Part shown: positions 33,557 through 34,283 of the stretch, in pieces
Layout: the number at the start of each line of letters is the position of its first letter
How positions within the stretch are numbered: the first letter of the stretch is position 1
Source: CAZXEU01 sp964639665
GTDB taxonomy: Bacteria > Bacteroidota > Rhodothermia > Rhodothermales > Bin80
Direction: 5' to 3'
NCBI GenBank assembly: GCA_964639665.1
Contig: CAZXEU010000172.1
Location: 1 to 34,283, forward strand
DNA length: 34,283 nucleotides
Translations under genes and position numbers: made by a program
The notes under the pieces: model-generated
The model's database searches: none
What the model was told of the DNA's origin: nothing
Seen by the model: only the letters and a program-made list of their open reading frames with translations

Positions 33557-34283
33557 CTATGCGCTGTTCTTGCCCAGAAGGACAGCATGGTCCAGGCACG
33601 GCAGGCGCAGCCGGATGTCCTGCAGGTAGGCGAAGTCCAGATCGGCCACGATAACGCAGTTGCGGTCCGGTGCTTCAGCCAGAGTCTGCCCCCACGGGTC
33701 CACAATCAGGGCCCTGCCGTAGCTTTCACGGCGGTCATTGTGGCGACCCCATTGCGCCGGCGCAACGACATAGGCCAGATTCTCGATGGCTCTGGCCCGG
33801 AGCAGGGCCGCCCAGTGGTCGCGACCCGTGCGCATGGTAAAGGCCGAAGGAACGAAGAAGACCTTGGCACCGGCAAGCGCCAGTTGGCGGTAGAGCTCGG
33901 GGAAACGCACGTCGTAGCAGATGCTGAGCCCCATCAGGTGACCAAGGCACTCGAACACGACCGGATCTCTCCCGGGTGCGATGTAGCGGCTCTCCTTGAA
34001 GGCATGGGCGCTGTCCAGCGCGATGTCGAACAGATGAATCTTGTCGTAACGCGCGCAGAGCGCGCCTCCATTGCCGAACACCAGGCAGGAATTGGTGACC
34101 CGCTCGCCGTCCGCCGTGCCGAGCGGGACGCTGCCTCCCACTACGGCGATGCCGGTCCTTGCCGAAAACTCGCGCAGAAGTCGTATGCTGGGGCCGCTGT
34201 CGAAGTCCTCGATCACGCCCAGCTTGTCGCCCTCTCGGTCCAGGAAGGAAAAATTCTCCGGCAGAGCCACGATGTCCGCCTGC
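33557..34283 (-). CDS. Carbon-nitrogen hydrolase (nitrilase superfamily), 5' end outside window
   Basis: 241 residues are visible; the frame continues through the right edge, so the GTG at 34270 is an internal codon, not a start. The catalytic triad is complete: Glu in ADIVALPENFSF, Lys in CARYDKIHLFD, and Cys in MGLSICYDVRFPELYRQLALAG. Other family landmarks are FVPSAFTMRTGRDHWAALLRARAIEN and SYGRALIVDPWGQTLAEA. This looks like the omega-amidase/deaminated-glutathione amidase branch rather than a true nitrilase. Only about 30 N-terminal residues should be missing. It is upstream of the large Asp-box gene on the same strand and likely in the same transcript. Confidence 0.93.
   Translation of the reverse strand, partial: QADIVALPENFSFLDREGDKLGVIEDFDSGPSIRLLREFSARTGIAVVGGSVPLGTADGERVTNSCLVFGNGGALCARYDKIHLFDIALDSAHAFKESRYIAPGRDPVVFECLGHLMGLSICYDVRFPELYRQLALAGAKVFFVPSAFTMRTGRDHWAALLRARAIENLAYVVAPAQWGRHNDRRESYGRALIVDPWGQTLAEAPDRNCVIVADLDFAYLQDIRLRLPCLDHAVLLGKNSA

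Noticed and set aside
33499..33705. N-terminal extension of the large Asp-box protein
   Set aside because: The 69 extra residues are Trp/Cys/Arg-rich, overlap the nitrilase gene, and precede a clear signal peptide at 33498.

Overview
The window looks like a chromosomal segment of a moderately GC-rich member of the Bacteroidota/Rhodothermota group (Rhodothermales-like is my best guess, from memory of families rather than a search). The supports are a C-terminal type IX secretion (T9SS) sorting domain on a 1078-residue Asp-box protein, a NagB–PIG-L fusion, a short GT5 'glycogen synthase-like' protein next to a DUF4270-like lipoprotein, several Tat-exported Gfo/Idh proteins, and start codons that mostly lack a Shine-Dalgarno sequence. 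No rRNA, tRNA, CRISPR array, insertion sequence or phage gene is visible.

Layout. 1–7004 is entirely minus strand. Reading in the direction of transcription it holds a short GT5-like protein, a DUF4270-like lipoprotein, an outer-membrane barrel protein and a TPR protein, ended by a strong terminator at 2250–2304. The housekeeping block eno–ftsB/divIC–ROK sugar kinase follows and runs off the left edge. A 331-base divergent region with unusual repeats separates this from a plus-strand NagB-like/PIG-L fusion (7336–9228), which meets msrA tail to tail. 9842–13350 (plus) holds a secreted DUF1080 protein and an IorA/IorB-type molybdenum hydroxylase pair. 13534–14986 is a decayed Fic-family gene with several stops and a frameshift. 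A beta-propeller lipoprotein (plus) then faces a T9SS-exported Asp-box protein (minus). Further right on the minus strand are a membrane-bound Fe-S (HdrD/FadF-like) oxidoreductase, an FG-GAP/choice-of-anchor-B protein, and a redox cluster of Tat Gfo/Idh, ApbE and Tat Gfo/Idh. A YceI-like protein (plus) is followed by a second large Asp-box protein and a nitrilase-family amidase (both minus) that runs off the right edge.

How the genes fit together. The left third is core metabolism, cell division and envelope assembly. The middle and right carry an exported sugar/redox theme: a DUF1080 (3-keto-glycoside hydrolase-like) protein, two Tat Gfo/Idh proteins, ApbE, and a Tat-exported Moco dehydrogenase are all compatible with oxidative sugar chemistry in the periplasm, but the genes are in separate transcription units, so this link is an inference. 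The most unusual items are the NagB domain that has lost catalytic positions while its PIG-L half is intact, the repeat-rich leader in front of it, a ROK kinase without the usual cysteine cluster, a Gfo/Idh protein with EAP in place of EKP, and the Fic pseudogene.
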